Source: Clostridium sp. SM-530-WT-3G
Lineage (GTDB): Bacteria > Bacillota > Clostridia > Clostridiales > Clostridiaceae
Length of the DNA: 34,002 nucleotides
NCBI RefSeq assembly: GCF_012843905.1
Contig: NZ_JABAGC010000038.1
Span: 1 to 34,002, forward strand
Direction of reading: 5' to 3'
The notes below the pieces were generated by a model. That model was not told where the DNA came from. It ran no database searches and saw only the letters and a list, made by a program, of their open reading frames with translations. Numbering within the stretch: position 1 is the first letter of the stretch; every line of letters starts with the position of its first letter. Position numbers and translations under genes: made by a program. Positions 16,802-25,025 of this stretch are shown piece by piece.

Positions 16802-17635
16802 TTATTTTAAAACAATATCTTCACCAAACCACTTTTTCGATATTTCTCCTGCTGTTCCATCTTCAATTACCATACTCAATGCAGAATTGAAAGCCTCTGT
16901 AAATTCAGCATCTCCTTTTCTCATGCCTACACCATATTGTTCATCTCCAAAATTATCACTTAATATCTTATATTTATTTTCGCCTCTCTCTTTTATATAA
17001 TATCTAGCCATAATTTCATCAACAACGATGGCATCAAGTCTTCCCGCTTCTAAATCCATTAATGCTTGATTATTATCTTCAAATGTAATAAGTTTTCCTC
17101 CTACAAAAGTATCCATTACATCTTTTTCAGCTTCTACAGCATCTACAGCTGTAGATTCATTCTGTGCTCCAACCTTTTTACCTTTTAAATCTGCTTTCGA
17201 ATTTATATCTGAATTTGCAAGTGTTACTATTATCTGTGTATTATTTAAATATGGATTTGAAAATTGAACCTTTTCTTTTCTTTCATTATTTATGGAATAT
17301 CCATTCCATATTAAATCTATATTTCCACCGTCTAATTCTGTTTCTTTCATACTCCAGTCTATTGGTTGAAATTTAACCTTCTTATCAAGTTTTTCCCCTA
17401 CAGCTTTAGCAAGTTCAACATCAAATCCTTCTAATTGTCCATTTTCATCTTTAAATCCCATTGGAACAAATGTATCATCCATCCCTACAATTAATTCTTC
17501 TTTATCCATATATTTTTTTGAATTATTTGAATTAGATGATGCTTTATTAGAACTTCCACACCCAATCATACTTACTCCCATAACAGCCACTACCCCAATA
17601 GTTGCTACTTTTTTTATTAATCTGCTTATACTCAT
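16802..17635 (-). CDS. Polar amino acid ABC transporter, substrate-binding lipoprotein
   Basis: Extracellular solute-binding protein family 3, anchored as a lipoprotein. 277 residues: a basic N-terminus, a hydrophobic stretch and lipobox SMIGC with Cys26, a Ser/Asn-rich linker, then the two-lobe fold with MDDTFVPMGFKDENG, LEGFDVELAKAVGE and DLIWNGYSINNERKE typical of amino acid binders. Which amino acid it binds (glutamine, cystine, basic and so on) cannot be told. ATG with GGGGG 7 bases upstream. First gene of the operon with a promoter directly before it. Confidence 0.93.
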   Translation of the reverse strand: MSISRLIKKVATIGVVAVMGVSMIGCGSSNKASSNSNNSKKYMDKEELIVGMDDTFVPMGFKDENGQLEGFDVELAKAVGEKLDKKVKFQPIDWSMKETELDGGNIDLIWNGYSINNERKEKVQFSNPYLNNTQIIVTLANSDINSKADLKGKKVGAQNESTAVDAVEAEKDVMDTFVGGKLITFEDNNQALMDLEAGRLDAIVVDEIMARYYIKERGENKYKILSDNFGDEQYGVGMRKGDAEFTEAFNSALSMVIEDGTAGEISKKWFGEDIVLK

Positions 17636-17668
17636 TGCTTTTCCCCCTATCTGCTTTCCTTATTTATT

Positions 17669-17697
17669 ACTTTACTATACTAAAGCGTTACAGTCAA
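17669..17697 (-). promoter_or_regulatory. Promoter and candidate operator of the amino acid ABC operon
   Basis: Minus strand: -35 TTGACT (17692-17697), 17-base spacer, -10 TAAAGT (17669-17674). The inverted repeat CTTTA-N6-TAAAG (17670-17685) covers the -10 and the lower spacer, a position where a bound repressor would block transcription. No T-box is visible. Confidence 0.5.
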
Positions 17698-17766
17698 GTA
17701 GTTTTATCTCATTTTAATATTCGCATATAAAAATTGACCAAACAACTCATAATTTACTAAAAAATA

Positions 17767-17800
17767 ATTGCCAGCATGAAAATTCAATCATACTAGCAAT
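17767..17800 (-). terminator. Terminator of the coiled-coil lipoprotein gene
   Basis: Arms ATTGCCAGCATGA (17767-17779) and TCATACTAGCAAT (17788-17800) pair fully over 13 bp on the minus strand with two G-U pairs and an 8-base loop, followed by TATTTTTAG. Confidence 0.85.
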
Positions 17801-17805
17801 CATTA

Positions 17806-18333
17806 TTATTGGTTTCCAAGTCTATTTAATGCACTTTGTAGGTCATCAATCTGAGATTCAAATTCATCTACAGTATCCGTTATTTTTTCCTTATCAATTG
17901 GGTCTTTAAAATCATCAATTCTATCTTTAACATCATCTGCTTTATCTTCTAATTCATCAAGTTTATCTGATATTTCATCAACTTTTGATTTTATATCATC
18001 ACTCTTACCACTAAGATCTAGTTCATTTATCTTATCAGTAAGTTCATCTACCTTATCAGTTAACTCTTTTACCTTGTCTGCAGTTTCACTATCACCATCA
18101 TCTAACTTATCAGCTATATCAGCTGGCATAGTTTTTAACTTATCCATAAGTTCAGATACTTTTTCTGAATCAAATACTTCATCTATTTTATCATTTGATA
18201 AATCAGTTGCTTCGCTCTGATTAATTTGAAGTATATAATCATCTTGTAATTCAATTTTACTGCATCCAGATATGGAAAAACTAAGTGTTGATGCTACTGC
18301 GCATATTGCTAAACCTAATAATTTTCTCTTCAA
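17806..18333 (-). CDS. Acidic coiled-coil lipoprotein of unknown function
   Basis: 175 residues from TTG at 18333 (MKRKLLGLAICAV…). A lipobox SISGC puts the lipidated Cys at about residue 24. The rest is highly charged, Asp/Glu/Lys-rich, with near-heptad repeats such as DKVDELTDKINELD and DKLDELEDKADDVKD, so a long coiled coil outside the membrane is likely. The frame extends to a GTG nine bases earlier (18342), but that GTG is part of the Shine-Dalgarno GAGGTG, which is 6 bases from the TTG. I do not recognise a family; a surface spacer or cell-wall-associated protein is possible. It forms a single-gene unit. Confidence 0.8.
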   Translation of the reverse strand: MKRKLLGLAICAVASTLSFSISGCSKIELQDDYILQINQSEATDLSNDKIDEVFDSEKVSELMDKLKTMPADIADKLDDGDSETADKVKELTDKVDELTDKINELDLSGKSDDIKSKVDEISDKLDELEDKADDVKDRIDDFKDPIDKEKITDTVDEFESQIDDLQSALNRLGNQ

Positions 18334-18353
18334 TCTTTTCACCTCAGCTCATT

Positions 18354-18418
18354 TTATACCGACAAGTATATATTAATACTTTTTGCTCTATAATTCAATC
18401 TATACAAATTCGGTATAA
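18354..18418. repeat. 9-base inverted repeat flanking the lipoprotein promoter
   Basis: TTATACCGA (18354-18362) and TCGGTATAA (18410-18418) are perfect reverse complements, with centres 56 bases apart. One arm lies just downstream of the expected transcription start and the other just upstream of the -35. That suits an operator pair bridged by a repressor, or a long stem-loop in DNA. Confidence 0.5.
18370..18398 (-). promoter_or_regulatory. Promoter of the lipoprotein gene
   Basis: Minus strand: -35 TTGAAT (18393-18398), 17-base spacer, -10 TAATAT (18370-18375), 37 bases before the TTG start. It is bracketed by the two arms of an inverted repeat. Confidence 0.55.
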
Positions 18419-18477
18419 TGAACTTATGTTAATATTGCTTATGCTTCACTTATATATAATCCTATATTTATATCTTT

Positions 18478-19737
18478 TTAAACTTCTGCAGCAAGAAATA
18501 TTTCTTCATTAAATTCACCTTCTTGTTTTGCTACTATTGTTGTACATACTGCATCTCCAGTAACATTCACTGCAGTTCTAGTCATATCTAATATTCTATC
18601 AATTCCCATAATTAATCCGATACCTTCAACTGGTAATCCTACTGAATTAAATACCATTGATAATGTTATAAGTCCAACACCTGGAACTCCTGCTGTACCT
18701 ATTGATGCCAAAGTTGCAGTAAGTATTACTGTAATATATTCATTAATACCTAAATGTATTCCAAATGCTTGAGCTACAAACACAACAGCAACCCCTTGCA
18801 TTATAGCTGTACCATCCATATTTATTGTTGCTCCAAGTGGAACTGTAAATGATGATATTTTTTCTGAAACACCAATCTTACCATCTAATGTCTCTATAGA
18901 TAATGGTATTGTTGCATTTGATGATGCAGTTGAAAATGCGAAACTCATAACTGTTGTAAACTTCTTTAAGAATATCTTAGGACTAAGCTTTGCAAATCCC
19001 TTTAACATCATCATGTATGTAACTAAACATTGTACTGCTAAAGCAAGCATTACTGCAAAGATATATTTTAACATTGGTGCAAAAGCACTCCACCCTATAT
19101 TTGAGAATGTTGTAGCAATCAAACAAAATACCCCAACAGGAGCTGCTTTCATTACTATCATTGTCATATTCATCATTATTTCATTAAACTGTGCAAAAAA
19201 TGTTGCAACTGCTTTTCCCTTTTCCTTCATTGTAGCTAGAATTATACCTACTAATAATGCAAATACAATTATTTGTAGCATGTTTCCACTCGCCAAAGAA
19301 TTAATTGGATTTGTTGGAATTATATCTAATAATACATCTGATAAAGGTTTTGATTCATTTACTGTAGTCTCCACAACTTGTATACTTGACATATCAAGCC
19401 CTACTCCTGGGTTTATAACCTTACCTATTCCTATAGCTATTGATATAGCTATTGCTGTAGTAGCAATATAAAACATCATTGTTTTCACACCAACTCGTCC
19501 AAGTTTTTTAGTATCTCCAATAGCCATACTTCCACAAACAAGAGAACAGAATACAAGTGGAACAACAAGCATTTGCATAGCTCTTAAAAAGCCTTTACCT
19601 ACAACTTTAAACACTCCCCCAATTAGAAATGTATCTCTAAAATAACTTTCTGGAACATTATATAAAATAATTCCACAAATTGCTCCAAGTATTAATCCTA
19701 TAAATATTTTTGTTGTCAATCCTAATTTTCTTTTCAT
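18478..19737 (-). CDS. Dicarboxylate/amino acid:cation symporter
   Basis: Sodium- or proton-driven uptake of dicarboxylic or neutral amino acids (DAACS family: GltP, GltT, SstT, DctA relatives). 419 residues, about eight membrane helices. The re-entrant hairpin 1 serine motif is FSTASSNATIPLS and the TM7 motif is GATINMDGTA. Substrate is uncertain; glutamate, aspartate or serine are the likely choices. ATG with GGGGGT about 6 bases upstream, its own promoter 65 bases further up. No clear terminator separates it from the lipoprotein gene downstream. Confidence 0.92.
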   Translation of the reverse strand: MKRKLGLTTKIFIGLILGAICGIILYNVPESYFRDTFLIGGVFKVVGKGFLRAMQMLVVPLVFCSLVCGSMAIGDTKKLGRVGVKTMMFYIATTAIAISIAIGIGKVINPGVGLDMSSIQVVETTVNESKPLSDVLLDIIPTNPINSLASGNMLQIIVFALLVGIILATMKEKGKAVATFFAQFNEIMMNMTMIVMKAAPVGVFCLIATTFSNIGWSAFAPMLKYIFAVMLALAVQCLVTYMMMLKGFAKLSPKIFLKKFTTVMSFAFSTASSNATIPLSIETLDGKIGVSEKISSFTVPLGATINMDGTAIMQGVAVVFVAQAFGIHLGINEYITVILTATLASIGTAGVPGVGLITLSMVFNSVGLPVEGIGLIMGIDRILDMTRTAVNVTGDAVCTTIVAKQEGEFNEEIFLAAEV

Positions 19738-19802
19738 AACGTACCCCCAATTTTCTTCGTTAAATGAATTAAAAATATTTTTTCTTGCATTTTTATACTT
19801 TA

Positions 19803-19831
19803 TTTATATCATAACAAAAGTTTTTTATCAA
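19803..19831 (-). promoter_or_regulatory. Promoter of the symporter gene
   Basis: Minus strand: -35 TTGATA (19826-19831), 17-base spacer, -10 TATAAA (19803-19808). The remaining part of the 324-base gap up to 19996 is AT-rich and I recognise nothing in it. Confidence 0.65.
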
Positions 19832-19996
19832 TAATTTTTTAGTTTAATTCTTTTATTTACCTCATTTATTGGCATCCAAAAATATTTGCTGCAAGTTCAA
19901 TTTTGAATTATTGCACTTAAAAAACTTCATTATTTGGATTAAATTAACACATTCAATTCTCCAGCCATCAACACTTTTGTACTTTTTAAAACACAA

Positions 19997-20036
19997 AAAG
20001 GTAATAGATAGATTATAAAATCTATCTATTACCTTT
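19997..20036 (-). terminator. Terminator of the NfeD-SPFH operon
   Basis: A perfect 17-bp stem (arms 19997-20013 and 20020-20036, core GGTAATAGATAGAT) with a 6-base loop. On the minus strand it is followed by TTTTTGTGTTTT. It lies about 25 bases after the SPFH stop codon. Confidence 0.92.
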
Positions 20037-20061
20037 ACTTTCTTTATACTAGTATCATTAA

Positions 20062-21006
20062 TTAATTTTCAGATTTTTTAAGCATTTCTCCAATAGCTGC
20101 TATACTACCAAGTGATGATAATGTTTCATTAGGTAATATAAGCTTATTAGCTGGGTTATTAGCCATTTCCTTAAGAGCTTCAACTTGTTTCAAAGCAATT
20201 ACTCTTTCATCAGTTCCAGACTCAATAATAGCTTGGTTAACCTTCATTATAGCTTCTGCTTCTGCCTTTGCAATCTGTTCAATAGCTTTAGCTTTACCTT
20301 CAGCTTCAAGTAACTGAGATTCTCTTAAACCTTCAGCTCTTCTTATATTAGCTTCTTTTTCTGCTTCTGCCTTTAAGATTTGAGACTTCTTTTCACCTTC
20401 AGCTTTTTCAATTTGAGATTGTCTTAACCCTTCTGCTTGAAGAATCATAGCTCTCTTATCTCTTTCTGCCTTCATTTGTTTTTCCATTGCTTGTTGTATT
20501 TCAGCAGGTGGAACAATATTTTTAATTTCAACAGATAATATTTTGATTCCATAAGCATCAGTTACTTCATCAATAATAGTTAAAAGATCTTGATTAATTG
20601 TATCTCTACCAGATAAAACTTCATCTAATGTCATATTACCAATTATATTTCTTATATTTGTTGTTGCAGAGTAAACTATACCTGCTTGGAAATCTTCAAT
20701 GTTGTAAACTGCATCTCTTGGATTTAAAACCTTATAAAATATTACGTTATCAACACTAATCTTTACATTGTCCTTTGTAATAACTGATTGTGGTGGTACA
20801 TCTAAAATCTGTTGTTTTGTTGATATTTTCTTTCTTACAAAATCAATGAAAGGAATTATAAAATGCCAGCCTGGTTCTAATACTTTATTAAATTGACCAA
20901 ATCTTTCTACTACGTATAAATAACCTGTATTAACAATTTTAATTGATGATAGTATTACTGCTATTATTATTAACAATAATACTCCTAAAATAATTGATGG
21001 TATCAT
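20062..21006 (-). CDS. SPFH/stomatin-like membrane protein (QmcA type)
   Basis: Membrane-anchored scaffold of the prohibitin/stomatin superfamily, thought to organise membrane microdomains. 314 residues: one N-terminal membrane helix (about 3-23), the SPFH domain with GYLYVVERFGQFNKVLEPGWH and GIKILSVEIKNIVPP, then a long Ala/Glu/Lys coiled coil (about 180-260) with repeated AEGxxxSQ units, and a C-terminal cap. AAGGAGG precedes the ATG. It follows the NfeD gene by 42 bases; NfeD and SPFH proteins commonly occur as such pairs and act together. Confidence 0.93.
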   Translation of the reverse strand: MIPSIILGVLLLIIIAVILSSIKIVNTGYLYVVERFGQFNKVLEPGWHFIIPFIDFVRKKISTKQQILDVPPQSVITKDNVKISVDNVIFYKVLNPRDAVYNIEDFQAGIVYSATTNIRNIIGNMTLDEVLSGRDTINQDLLTIIDEVTDAYGIKILSVEIKNIVPPAEIQQAMEKQMKAERDKRAMILQAEGLRQSQIEKAEGEKKSQILKAEAEKEANIRRAEGLRESQLLEAEGKAKAIEQIAKAEAEAIMKVNQAIIESGTDERVIALKQVEALKEMANNPANKLILPNETLSSLGSIAAIGEMLKKSEN

Positions 21007-21048
21007 AATAATTTCCTCCTTAATTTAAACAATATAATTTTATTGTAA

Positions 21049-21477
21049 TTAATGTGTATATTTTTTTATAACAAGTTTTATACCGTCAATACCTATAATT
21101 TGAAATTTCTCTCCAACTTTTATTATTTCACCATTATTAATTGCTGTCCAATATTCTCCTCCCACCTTAATCTGGGCCTTATCCTTTATTTCTTTATCTG
21201 CTTCAAAAACTTTTCCTATGTATGTTTCCTCCATAAGAGGTGTTCTTTTACACATTTTTTTATATTTTTTCTTAAGCCAGGGATATCCTATAGATACGGA
21301 TATTATATTTACCACTGCATAAATTATTACCTGAATTGTAATTTCAAATCCAAATCCTGCTCCAATGGATGCTGCAATGGAACCAACTGCTAGAAGTATA
21401 AAACAAAAATTACTCGTTAGTATATCTATTGCAAAAGCAATACCTCCTGTAATAAGCCAAAATATTACTGCCCCCAT
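21049..21477 (-). CDS. Short NfeD-family membrane protein
   Basis: Partner of the SPFH protein. 142 residues: two or three membrane helices (about 5-20, 25-45, 47-65) and then a C-terminal OB-fold domain (about 80-142) with YIGKVFEADKEIKDKAQIKVGGEYW and GEKFQIIGIDGIKLVIKK. It lacks the ClpP-like protease domain of long NfeD proteins. ATG with AAGGAGGGG upstream. First gene of the two-gene unit. Confidence 0.9.
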   Translation of the reverse strand: MGAVIFWLITGGIAFAIDILTSNFCFILLAVGSIAASIGAGFGFEITIQVIIYAVVNIISVSIGYPWLKKKYKKMCKRTPLMEETYIGKVFEADKEIKDKAQIKVGGEYWTAINNGEIIKVGEKFQIIGIDGIKLVIKKYTH

Positions 21478-21498
21478 ACGCTTCCCCTCCTTATTAAA

Positions 21499-21528
21499 AT
21501 TATACTAAAATTTCAAACATATATTCAA
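21499..21528 (-). promoter_or_regulatory. Promoter of the NfeD-SPFH operon
   Basis: Minus strand: -35 TTGAAT (21523-21528), 18-base spacer, perfect -10 TATAAT (21499-21504), 22 bases from the NfeD start codon. It is divergent to the nadE promoter about 200 bases away; between them I see only AT-rich sequence. Confidence 0.65.
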
Positions 21529-21703
21529 AATTTTAAGAATAAAATAAGTTTTTTTCCTTTAAAGGTATTATAAGTTTTTAAAAATTTCTTTTCAAGTTCT
21601 TTTTTATTCTTTTATAAGTTTTTAATTACCTTTTATATAGTATTTACACCTTTATCTCTAATTTCCTCCACTTTTCTTTCATTATTATGTAAATTCCAAA
21701 TTG

Positions 21704-21732
21704 TTGACGGTAATTAATAAAAATATTACTAT
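21704..21732 (+). promoter_or_regulatory. Probable promoter of nadE
   Basis: -35 TTGACG (21704-21709), 17-base spacer, -10 TACTAT (21727-21732). Transcription would start near 21740, so the leader hairpin lies within the first 50 bases of the transcript. Confidence 0.5.
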
Positions 21733-21745
21733 AAAATCTATAGAC

Positions 21746-21787
21746 ATATATCTTATCCTATATAAGACAGGATATATTTTTTTATTA
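21746..21787 (+). promoter_or_regulatory. Terminator-like leader hairpin before nadE
   Basis: TATCCT (21754-21759) and AGGATA (21769-21774) pair, and a competing fold pairs ATATATC with GATATAT around an inner CTTAT/ATAAG hairpin. Either is followed by TATTTTTTTATT. The signal lies upstream of nadE and downstream of its likely promoter, so it may be a transcription attenuator. It has no recognisable riboswitch aptamer. Confidence 0.45.
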
Positions 21788-21829
21788 TTCAAAAAATATA
21801 TATAAATCAATAAATAAAGGAGTGATAAA

Positions 21830-23731
21830 ATGGATTTTATCAAAGTCGCATCTGCATGCCCTGTCACAAGGGTAAGTGATGTAGATTACAATGTCCTTAA
21901 TATACTGAAATGTATAGATGATGCCGAAAAAAAAGACAGCAAATTTATCGTCTTTCCTGAACTTTCAATAACATCTTATACATGTGGAGATTTATTTCTT
22001 CAAGATTATCTTTTAAAGAAAGCTGTAGATGGTATTAAAACAATAGTTGAAAATACTAAAGAAAAAGATATGCTAATTGCAGTAGGTGCTCCTATTTTAA
22101 AAGGAAGTATCCTTTACAACTGTGCTGTAATATTATTCAAAGGAACTATTTTAGGTGTAGTTCCAAAATCCTTTATACCTAATTATAGTGAATTTTATGA
22201 AAAACGTTGGTTTACTGAAGGTGTTAATGTTCAAGATTACACTCTTGATTTGCCATTCCAAAAAAATATACCTTTTGGAACAAACTTAATTTTCTCTTCT
22301 AATATTGCTAACTTTGGATTCGAAATATGCGAAGACTTATGGGTTACAGTTCCTCCAAGTTCATATTTAGCATTAATGGGTGCACATATAATTGGAAACC
22401 TATCTGCATCAAATGAACTTGTAAGCAAAGCTGATTATAGAAGAAGTTTAATTTCTAATCAAAGTGCAAGAACAATGTGCAGCTATGTTTATTCTTCTGC
22501 TGGTGTTCATGAATCCACTACAGATGTTTTATTCAGTGGACATTTATTAATAAGCGAAAATGGATCTATGCTTAAAGAAAATCAAAGATTCCAAAGAGAT
22601 AATGAAGTTATATATAGCTATGTTGATGTTTTTAGATTAAAGTCTGAAAGAATGAAAAACTTAAGCTTTAGAGATTCTTCAAATCTTATTAACAAAAATA
22701 AGAAACCAAGTTTTATAAACTTTGAATTTAGCACTAATGAAATAAAAAATTTTGATAGATATATAGATAAGCATCCTTTTGTACCTTCAAATGAACATGA
22801 AAGAGATATAAGATGCAGAGAAATATTTAATATTCAAGCTTCAAGTTTAGCAAAAAGATTAGAGCACACACATTTAAATAAAGCTGTAGTTGGGATTTCA
22901 GGAGGACTTGATTCAACCTTAGCACTGCTAGTAATAGTAAAAACTTTTGAGCTATTAGGCTTAGATAGAAAAAATATAATTACAATAACTATGCCTGGTT
23001 TTGGAACAACTGATAGAACATACAAAAATGCTTTAGATTTATGTAAAGAACTTGGTACCGACCTTAGAGAAATCAATATTGTAAAAGCATCGCTTCAGCA
23101 CTTTAAAGATATTGGTCACGATAAAGATATTCATGATGTTACATACGAGAATGTTCAAGCTAGAGAAAGAACACAAATATTAATGGATTTAGCCAATAAG
23201 GAAGGTGGATTACTAATAGGCACAGGAGACTTGTCAGAACTTGCGCTTGGCTGGTGTACATATAACGGCGATCATATGTCTATGTATTCAGTTAATCCTT
23301 CTATTCCAAAAACTTTAGTTAGATATCTTGTAAAATATGTTGCTCAAAATGAATCAAATAAAATAGTAAGCGATACTCTTATGGACATATTAGATACTCC
23401 AGTAAGTCCTGAACTTCTACCTAAAGACAATAACGGTGAAATAGCACAAAAAACTGAAGATATCGTCGGTCCTTATGAGCTTCATGATTTCTTCTTGTAT
23501 CATTTTATAAAAAATGGTTCTACAAAAGAAAGAATTGAATTTTTAGCAAAAGCAGCTTTTAAAAATGAATATAGCGAAGAAGAAATAAAAAAATGGCTTG
23601 ATAAATTTATGTATAGATTTTTTACTCAACAGTTTAAGAGAAGTGCCCTTCCTGATGGACCAAAAGTAGGAAGTATTTCTTTAAGTCCAAGAGGAGATTT
23701 CAGAATGCCATCTGATGCTCAGCCATGGTAA
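21830..23731 (+). CDS. nadE: Glutamine-dependent NAD+ synthase
   Basis: Amidates nicotinic acid adenine dinucleotide to NAD+ using ammonia drawn from glutamine. 633 residues in two domains. The N-terminal nitrilase-type glutaminase has the triad Glu44 (VFPELSITSY), Lys113 (VPKSFIPNY) and Cys167 (FEICEDLW). The C-terminal synthetase has the PP-loop ISGGLDSTLA (SGGLDS at 357-362), a GTGDLSELALGW motif and SVNPSIPKTL. Length fits the two-domain form. ATG with AAGGAG about 7 bases upstream. A single-gene unit with a strong terminator and an unusual leader hairpin. Confidence 0.97.
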   Translation: MDFIKVASACPVTRVSDVDYNVLNILKCIDDAEKKDSKFIVFPELSITSYTCGDLFLQDYLLKKAVDGIKTIVENTKEKDMLIAVGAPILKGSILYNCAVILFKGTILGVVPKSFIPNYSEFYEKRWFTEGVNVQDYTLDLPFQKNIPFGTNLIFSSNIANFGFEICEDLWVTVPPSSYLALMGAHIIGNLSASNELVSKADYRRSLISNQSARTMCSYVYSSAGVHESTTDVLFSGHLLISENGSMLKENQRFQRDNEVIYSYVDVFRLKSERMKNLSFRDSSNLINKNKKPSFINFEFSTNEIKNFDRYIDKHPFVPSNEHERDIRCREIFNIQASSLAKRLEHTHLNKAVVGISGGLDSTLALLVIVKTFELLGLDRKNIITITMPGFGTTDRTYKNALDLCKELGTDLREINIVKASLQHFKDIGHDKDIHDVTYENVQARERTQILMDLANKEGGLLIGTGDLSELALGWCTYNGDHMSMYSVNPSIPKTLVRYLVKYVAQNESNKIVSDTLMDILDTPVSPELLPKDNNGEIAQKTEDIVGPYELHDFFLYHFIKNGSTKERIEFLAKAAFKNEYSEEEIKKWLDKFMYRFFTQQFKRSALPDGPKVGSISLSPRGDFRMPSDAQPW

Positions 23732-23759
23732 AATAAAAAACTAAATTTAAAACTTTAAT

Positions 23760-23810
23760 AAACAGTCGTAAAATCTTTTATAATATTTTATGGCTGTTTC
23801 TTTTATTTTA
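23760..23810 (+). terminator. Terminator of nadE
   Basis: AAACAGTCGTAAAAT (23760-23774) and ATTTTATGGCTGTTT (23785-23799) pair over 15 bp with two G-U pairs, followed by CTTTTATTTTAT, about 30 bases after the nadE stop. Confidence 0.88.
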
Positions 23811-23951
23811 TAATATTCATCAAAATATATTTAATATCTTACCATTATACAACTAATTTTAAATAAATTATAGAATTTTCCACAAGGCAGTGTTACAATA
23901 TATAATAATAAATATTTTGGCAATAAGCCACATAGATTGGGAGGAATAAAA

Positions 23952-24980
23952 ATGGGGAAAAAAATTGATATTGATTGGGGCAAATTAGGTTTCAACTACA
24001 TAAAAACTGAATATCGTTATATTTCACATTGGAAAGATGGTAAATGGGATGACGGAAAACTTTCAACAGATAATATACTTCATATAAGTGAAGCTTCTCC
24101 AGTTCTTCATTATGGACAAAGCTGTTTTGAAGGATTAAAAGCATATAGAACTAAAGAAGGTAAAGTTCAATTATTCAGACCTGATAGAAATGCTGCTCGT
24201 ATGAATGATAGCTGTGATAGATTACTTATGCCAAATGTTCCTGAAGAGAAATTTATAGACGCAGTTATGCAGACTGTAAAAGCAAATATAGATTATGTAC
24301 CACCTTACGGAACCGGTGCTACTTTATATATCAGACCTATTATAATGGGTGTTGGAGATAATATAGGTGTTAAACCTGCTACTGAATATATATTCACAGT
24401 TTTCTGTATGCCAGTTGGCCCATACTTCTCAGGAGGATTAAAACCTTGTAATTTCGTAGTTCAAGATGAATTTGATAGAGCTGCGCCAAAAGGAACTGGT
24501 AAACAAAAAGTTGGTGGTAACTATGCTGCTTCTCTTGAAGCTCATAAAAAAGCTGCTGAAGGCGGATATGCAGATTGCATATATCTTGATCCTGCAACTC
24601 ATACTAAAATCGATGAAGTCGGTGCAGCCAACTTTATTGGTATTACTAAAAAAGGTGAATTTGTCACACCAAAATCATCATCTATTCTACCAAGTATAAC
24701 CAAGTATTCTTTGCTTTACCTTGCTGAACATTATTTAAATATGCCAGTATATGAAAGAGAAGTATTTGTAGACAAATTAGATGAATTTGCAGAAGCAGGT
24801 GCATGTGGTACTGCTGCTGTTATAACTCCAATTGGGGCTATAGATTACAAGGATAAGAGATATATATTCCACAGTGAAACTGAAGTAGGACCAGTAATCA
24901 AAAAACTATATGATACTCTTTACGGAATTCAATTAGGTGATGTTGAGGCTCCAGAAGGATGGATTTACGAAGTAAAATAA
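23952..24980 (+). CDS. ilvE: Branched-chain amino acid aminotransferase
   Basis: PLP enzyme that interconverts leucine, isoleucine and valine with their 2-keto acids, using glutamate/2-oxoglutarate. 342 residues from ATG at 23952, which has GGGAGG 7 bases before it; the frame is open to a TTG at 23937, but that lies in the Shine-Dalgarno region. The PLP lysine is probably Lys186 in [14 protein letters not shown]. Other family marks are [14 protein letters not shown] (53-66), [15 protein letters not shown] and [14 protein letters not shown]. No T-box or leader peptide is visible upstream. It stands alone, away from the other ilv/leu genes. Confidence 0.95.
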   Translation: MGKKIDIDWGKLGFNYIKTEYRYISHWKDGKWDDGKLSTDNILHISEASPVLHYGQSCFEGLKAYRTKEGKVQLFRPDRNAARMNDSCDRLLMPNVPEEKFIDAVMQTVKANIDYVPPYGTGATLYIRPIIMGVGDNIGVKPATEYIFTVFCMPVGPYFSGGLKPCNFVVQDEFDRAAPKGTGKQKVGGNYAASLEAHKKAAEGGYADCIYLDPATHTKIDEVGAANFIGITKKGEFVTPKSSSILPSITKYSLLYLAEHYLNMPVYEREVFVDKLDEFAEAGACGTAAVITPIGAIDYKDKRYIFHSETEVGPVIKKLYDTLYGIQLGDVEAPEGWIYEVK

Positions 24981-24991
24981 TTATTTTAAAG

Positions 24992-25025
24992 AGAATGGGT
25001 ATGAAACTTATTTCATACCCATTCT
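24992..25025. terminator. Bidirectional terminator between ilvE and the thioredoxin reductase gene
   Basis: Perfect 15-bp stem with core GAATGGGTATGAAA (24993-25006) and TTTCATACCCATTC (25011-25024) and a 4-base loop CTTA. It begins 12 bases after the ilvE stop and its other foot touches the stop codon of the convergent gene, so it probably serves both. Confidence 0.9.

Noticed and set aside
23811..23951. T-box leader before ilvE
   Set aside because: No AGGGTGG-type T-box sequence and no antiterminator/terminator pair; only a 4-bp TGGC/GCCA hairpin is present.
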